Assembly (NCBI GenBank): GCA_029264995.1
Contig: JAJUKC010000023.1
Location: forward strand, 1-34,748
Reading direction: 5' to 3'
DNA from: Marinobacter sp.
GTDB taxonomy: Bacteria; Pseudomonadota; Gammaproteobacteria; Pseudomonadales; Oleiphilaceae
DNA: 34,748 nucleotides
Positions 31,539-34,748 of this stretch are shown here, in pieces. Position 1 is the first letter of the stretch. Each line of letters opens with the position of its first letter. The notes beneath the pieces were generated by a model, which saw only the letters and a list, made by a program, of their open reading frames with translations, did not search any database and was not told where the DNA came from. Made by a program: the position numbers and the translations under genes.

Positions 31539-32780
31539 TCAGCGGGTTTCGACCACTTCAAAGGTCAGACCGGCATTGGCCTGCAGGCGCTCGAGCAATT
31601 TGCCATCGAGGGCCGAGGCCGGTGTCCAGAAGCCACCTTTGACGTCATCTTTCACGTCAAAGGCCAGGCACAGACCAGCTTCACCAAGCATTTTCGATGT
31701 CGAGCCGTAACCCGGGTCACGATCGCCCGTCACCTTGGTGATCATGGTCTTGCCATCGGTGGTTTTGCCCACGAAACGCAGGTCGTAAAAACCTTTCTCC
31801 TGATCTTCCGGGCTCGGGCCCTCCCCAGGCTTGGGTACCAGCTTTTCTACCACCCAACGTGTTGGCTTGATGGCGGACGCGGTGAAGAACGCACCCAGCG
31901 CACCCACCATACCGTAAGCGGTCAGGCGGCCTTTGGTGCCCTTGCCCGTCATGATGGCTTCGTCGTAGGTGAACTCTTTGCCGTAGCGGGCACCCTGCAA
32001 CGCATTGGAGCGGTGCACCACACGGGTGTTGATGGCCCCCATCACAAACGGGGCCAGCCAGGCGTTGAAGTTCTTGTCAAACTCAGCAGATTTCAGGCTG
32101 GGCTGGCGTTTCTCGGAGCGATGCTCCGGCGGGCAGATGGAGAACGGATTGGCCAGTTCCTTGCGCAACTTGGGGTCGGCTGCGGCTTCCTTGGCCACGT
32201 TGATCATGGAAGCCACCGTGCCGCCAGAAAGGCCACCCTTGGCGACTTTCACTCTCATGCGCACGTCCTGGCAGGGCTTGCCGAAAGTTTGCTCCGCTTG
32301 CTGCTGCAGGAACCACACGCCCATGTCTGAGGGAATCGAGTCAAAGCCGCAGCAATGCACAATCCGTGCGCCGCTTTCTTTGGCCTTGGCCTCGTAACGC
32401 TCGATCATCCGTCGGATCCACTGCACTTCACCGGTCAGGTCGCAGTAGTCCGTGCCTGTCTCGGCGCAGACTTTAACCAGGGTTTCGCCATAAAGGGCGT
32501 AAGGGCCCACGGTGGAGATGACCACCCTGGTCTGGCCGCACAGGTCACGCAACGCAGGTTCGTCCGCGGCGTCCGCCAGAATCACCGGGAGCGATGCAGC
32601 GGCCCCGCCCAGGTCCGATTTGAGTTGGTTCAGCTTGCCTTCAGAACGGCCGGCAATGGCCCATTTAATGTCTTTGTCTGCACCGTAGTTCTCCAGAAGG
32701 TAGCGAGCCAGAATCTGGCCGACAAAACTGGTGGCACCGAACACGACAAGGTCATAGTTCTCAGCTGTGGTGTCTGTCAT
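31539..32780 (-). CDS. Saccharopine dehydrogenase-like (trans-acting enoyl reductase family) protein
   Basis: A 413-residue NAD(P)-dependent oxidoreductase. The Rossmann fingerprint is VVFGATSFVGQILARYLLE (about 12-30), followed by AIAGRSEGKLNQL, VVISTVGPYALYGETLV and YCDLTGEVQW; IVHCCGFDSIPSDMGVW is a strongly conserved family segment. Relatives include mycobacterial trans-acting enoyl reductases of lipid synthesis and eukaryotic SCCPDH proteins; true saccharopine dehydrogenase activity is unlikely. The substrate is unknown, with a lipid or polyketide-like chain the best guess. The ATG at 32780 has AAGGACA upstream. Convergent with cydC, with the stop codons adjacent. Confidence 0.88.
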   Translation of the reverse strand: MTDTTAENYDLVVFGATSFVGQILARYLLENYGADKDIKWAIAGRSEGKLNQLKSDLGGAAASLPVILADAADEPALRDLCGQTRVVISTVGPYALYGETLVKVCAETGTDYCDLTGEVQWIRRMIERYEAKAKESGARIVHCCGFDSIPSDMGVWFLQQQAEQTFGKPCQDVRMRVKVAKGGLSGGTVASMINVAKEAAADPKLRKELANPFSICPPEHRSEKRQPSLKSAEFDKNFNAWLAPFVMGAINTRVVHRSNALQGARYGKEFTYDEAIMTGKGTKGRLTAYGMVGALGAFFTASAIKPTRWVVEKLVPKPGEGPSPEDQEKGFYDLRFVGKTTDGKTMITKVTGDRDPGYGSTSKMLGEAGLCLAFDVKDDVKGGFWTPASALDGKLLERLQANAGLTFEVVETR

Positions 32781-32938
32781 GGTCTGTCCTTGTTCAAACG
32801 AATGTATGAATGGATGGTAACAGGTTTGTTCTGTGGTGCTACTTTCCCGTGAACTCGTTAACCGGCGTCGGGCCGGCCAATCGTTTGTCCTGCGGACTGC
32901 GGCACACTCTGCCCAATCATTGAAGGAGGAGAGCCCCT

Positions 32939-33268
32939 TTGAGCGCCTTTCTGATTATTATCAGCCTGTTTCTCCTGGCTTGCAGCGCACTGTTGCTATG
33001 GCAAGTGATTGAGCAGCGAAAAATGATTACGCAAATGCTGAAAAGCGAGGATATCAGCGACACCCATCAGGATCCCGAACTGGTGCTTACGTTACGGGTA
33101 CGGGACCCGATTGCCCTGGCTAAACGCGAATCCCGCACCGGCCGGGTGCTGGCCGACCGCTTGCCGGTGATGACCCGAAAAATGGTCTATCAGGAAGTGA
33201 TGAAAGAGCTGGAGCGGGAGCTGGACGAGCGGGACATTGAGGTAGATATGCACATTGAGTATCGCTAG
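32939..33268 (+). CDS. Small membrane-anchored protein (TTG start)
   Basis: A 109-residue protein I do not recognise. AAGGAGG (32923-32929) lies nine bases before a TTG start; no ATG occurs until deep in the frame. One N-terminal membrane helix (AFLIIISLFLLACSALLLWQV, about 3-23), then a cytoplasmic domain of charged helices and strands (LVLTLRVRDPIALAKRES, VMKELERELDERDIEVDMHIEYR). It is followed 24 bp later by a similarly built gene on the same strand, with which it probably forms an operon. Confidence 0.75.
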   Translation: MSAFLIIISLFLLACSALLLWQVIEQRKMITQMLKSEDISDTHQDPELVLTLRVRDPIALAKRESRTGRVLADRLPVMTRKMVYQEVMKELERELDERDIEVDMHIEYR

Positions 33269-33292
33269 TTAAAGAGCGACAGGAGGCTTGCC

Positions 33293-33748
33293 ATGCTGTT
33301 ACTGATCGTTAGCCTGATGTGCCTGGCCGGCAGCGCAGTGCTGTTGTTTGCTGCGTTCCGGCTTGCCAATGGCAACCGGCGCAATCTGAGAATCCTGAAT
33401 GCGCATCGAATTGGTGCCCTGAGTACTATCCAGAAAAGCCGGATGGACCTGATGGAAGTTCGCAACCGCGCCCGGCTGCTGGAAGAAACGGTGTCCGGCG
33501 GTGCGACGGCGGTCGAGAAAGTCCACAAAGCCATCGCCAACACTACGTTTGGCCTGATCGACCTGTTTTCCCGGGATGATGAGTTCCGGGACAGCGCCCG
33601 ACGGATGCAACAGTCCCACCATCAGAAAAGCGAGCAGGTGTACAAGGCGGTGAGAACCACCAACCGGGCCCTGCATATCCTCGCGGATACCCTGATTATC
33701 GGCAAAGCCGAAAAACGCATTGTCTCAAAAACAAAGAAGGCGCCCTGA
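33293..33748 (+). CDS. Small membrane-anchored coiled-coil protein
   Basis: A 151-residue protein of unknown function. ACAGGAGG precedes the ATG at 33293. One N-terminal membrane helix (LLLIVSLMCLAGSAVLLFAAF, about 2-22), then a largely helical cytoplasmic part: RMDLMEVRNRARLLEETVSGG, a central TAVEKVHKAIANTTFGLIDLF, and a basic tail ending KAEKRIVSKTKKAP. The stop codon falls in the loop of the following terminator. The paired upstream gene has the same plan of one helix plus a cytoplasmic helical domain, suggesting that the two products act together. Confidence 0.75.
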   Translation: MLLLIVSLMCLAGSAVLLFAAFRLANGNRRNLRILNAHRIGALSTIQKSRMDLMEVRNRARLLEETVSGGATAVEKVHKAIANTTFGLIDLFSRDDEFRDSARRMQQSHHQKSEQVYKAVRTTNRALHILADTLIIGKAEKRIVSKTKKAP

Positions 33749-33764
33749 GGCGCCTTCTTTTATT
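33733..33764. terminator. Bidirectional terminator between the small membrane protein genes and etfA
   Basis: AAAGAAGGCGCC (33733-33744) and GGCGCCTTCTTT (33749-33760) form a perfect 12-bp stem with a 4-nt loop. The plus strand continues TATT; the minus strand continues TGTTTTTGAG. It serves convergent genes on both sides. Confidence 0.9.
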
Positions 33765-33778
33765 GAAACTTCAGAAAG

Positions 33779-34720
33779 TTACAGTACTTTCTTCAGTTCC
33801 TCTTCCAGCTGCGGAACTGCTTCAAACAGATCTGCTACCAGGCCGTAATCAGCAACCTGGAAGATCGGCGCTTCTTCGTCCTTGTTGATCGCAACGATCA
33901 CCTTGGAGTCAGACATACCTGCGAGGTGCTGGATGGCACCGGAGATACCCACCGCTACGTAAAGCTGCGGAGCAACGATCTTACCGGTCTGACCAACCTG
34001 CATGTCGTTCGGTACGAAGCCGGCGTCAACTGCGGCACGGGATGCACCAACAGCGGCACCCATCAGATCAGCAACCTGCTCCAGCATCTTGAAGTTGTCG
34101 CCGTTCTGCATGCCACGGCCACCGGAAATAACGATACTGGCAGAAGCCAGGTCCGGACGGTCAGACTTGGCCTTCTCTTCACCCACGAAGGATGACAGAC
34201 CCGCATCTTTAACAACGTCCAGCTGCTCTACAGACGCGGAGCCACCTTCAGCGGCAACCGGATCGAATGCGGTCGGGCGAACGGTGATCACCTTGATGCT
34301 GTCGTTTGCCTTAACGGTAGCAATGGCGTTACCCGCGTAGATCGGACGCACGAAGGTGTCTTCGGATTCAACGCGGATAATGTCAGAAACCTGGGCAACG
34401 TCCAGCAGCGCAGCAACACGCGGCATGAAGTCTTTACCGGTGGTGCCGGCAGAGGTCAGGATGTGGCTGTAACCCTTGCCTACTTCAGCAACCAGCTCAG
34501 ACAGGTTTTCCGCCAGGAAGTGACCATAAGCGGCATTGTCGGCAACCAGTACCTTGTTCACGCCTTCTGCCTTGGCAGCGGCTTCAGCGACGGCGCCTAC
34601 GTTCTCACCGGCAACCAGCACGTCGATGTCGCCACCGATGGCCTTGGCAGCCGCTACAACGTTCAGAGTAGCCTGTTTCAGGCTGCTGTTGTCGTGTTCA
34701 GCAATTACCAGGATGCTCAT
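33779..34720 (-). CDS. etfA: Electron transfer flavoprotein subunit alpha
   Basis: A 313-residue FAD-binding subunit of ETF, which takes electrons from acyl-CoA and other dehydrogenases and passes them to ETF-ubiquinone oxidoreductase. N-terminal domain with [19 protein letters not shown] and [22 protein letters not shown]-terminal FAD domain with [53 protein letters not shown] and [26 protein letters not shown] precedes the ATG at 34720 and lies within the end of etfB, whose stop codon adjoins the start, so the two are translated as a pair. Confidence 0.97.
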   Translation of the reverse strand: MSILVIAEHDNSSLKQATLNVVAAAKAIGGDIDVLVAGENVGAVAEAAAKAEGVNKVLVADNAAYGHFLAENLSELVAEVGKGYSHILTSAGTTGKDFMPRVAALLDVAQVSDIIRVESEDTFVRPIYAGNAIATVKANDSIKVITVRPTAFDPVAAEGGSASVEQLDVVKDAGLSSFVGEEKAKSDRPDLASASIVISGGRGMQNGDNFKMLEQVADLMGAAVGASRAAVDAGFVPNDMQVGQTGKIVAPQLYVAVGISGAIQHLAGMSDSKVIVAINKDEEAPIFQVADYGLVADLFEAVPQLEEELKKVL

Positions 34721-34748
34721 TTAGATCACCTTCGCTTCGTTCTTCAGT
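34721..34748 (-). CDS. etfB: Electron transfer flavoprotein subunit beta, last codons only
   Basis: The minus strand at the right edge reads L-K-N-E-A-K-V-I-stop, the usual EtfB C-terminus, ending directly before the etfA start. Only eight residues are visible; the rest lies outside the window. Identification depends on this tail and the standard etfB-etfA order. Confidence 0.8.

Noticed and set aside
1..34748. Defence island, CRISPR array, toxin-antitoxin pair or prophage
   Set aside because: I looked for repeat-spacer patterns, integrases, transposases, phage genes and paired small genes with toxin or antitoxin features, and saw none.

Overview
The window looks like a chromosomal segment of a marine gammaproteobacterium, most likely Marinobacter or a close relative. 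This rests on gene content and protein style (NhaD, TrkH, RecQ, an ECHDC3-type crotonase, a THxN/PEP-CTERM protein, cydABDC, etfBA) and not on any database comparison. It is GC-rich, densely packed and almost all core-type chromosome. I see no insertion sequence, prophage, CRISPR array, rRNA or replication origin, and no gene-free stretch over 300 bases.

Layout. 1-4.8 kb: the end of an exported DUF6448 protein, a Met/Gln-rich exported protein, the NhaD Na+/H+ antiporter, a 5'-truncated outer-membrane barrel gene, the TrkH potassium transporter and an orphan C-terminal gene tail directly behind trkH. 4.8-8.6 kb: a PlsC-like acyltransferase divergent from recQ, and a DUF4442 hotdog protein convergent with recQ. 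8.8-14.6 kb: a lone periplasmic binding protein, a methyl-accepting chemotaxis protein with a flagellar sigma28-type promoter, a GNAT-nitrilase fusion, a PilZ-like protein and a coiled-coil/histone-H1-like/HhH protein. 14.6-18.8 kb: a glycosyltransferase that I recognise as SenB (selenosugar synthase of selenoneine biosynthesis), divergent from a three-gene ABC importer of the putative selenate branch of the phosphonate-type transporters. This is the most distinctive locus. 18.9-20.4 kb: three unrecognised genes.

20.4-23.8 kb: an ABC-2 exporter pair of YadG/YadH type followed by a DUF192 lipoprotein, an ECHDC3-like crotonase on the other strand, and a 49-residue membrane protein. 23.8-25.6 kb: a THxN PEP-CTERM protein with a candidate sigma54 promoter, tRNA-Leu(UAA) with its own promoter, and a methyltransferase. 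25.6-31.5 kb: a cydABDC operon (cyanide-insensitive-type bd oxidase and its CydDC assembly exporter) with a candidate Anr/FNR site. 31.5-34.7 kb: a saccharopine-dehydrogenase-like enoyl reductase, two small membrane-anchored proteins, etfA and the last codons of etfB.

Themes: ion homeostasis and respiration (nhaD, trkH, cyd, etf), lipid/acyl metabolism (acyltransferase, DUF4442, crotonase, enoyl reductase), signalling (chemoreceptor, PilZ-like), and selenium uptake and use. Several convergent neighbours abut or overlap with no terminator between them.
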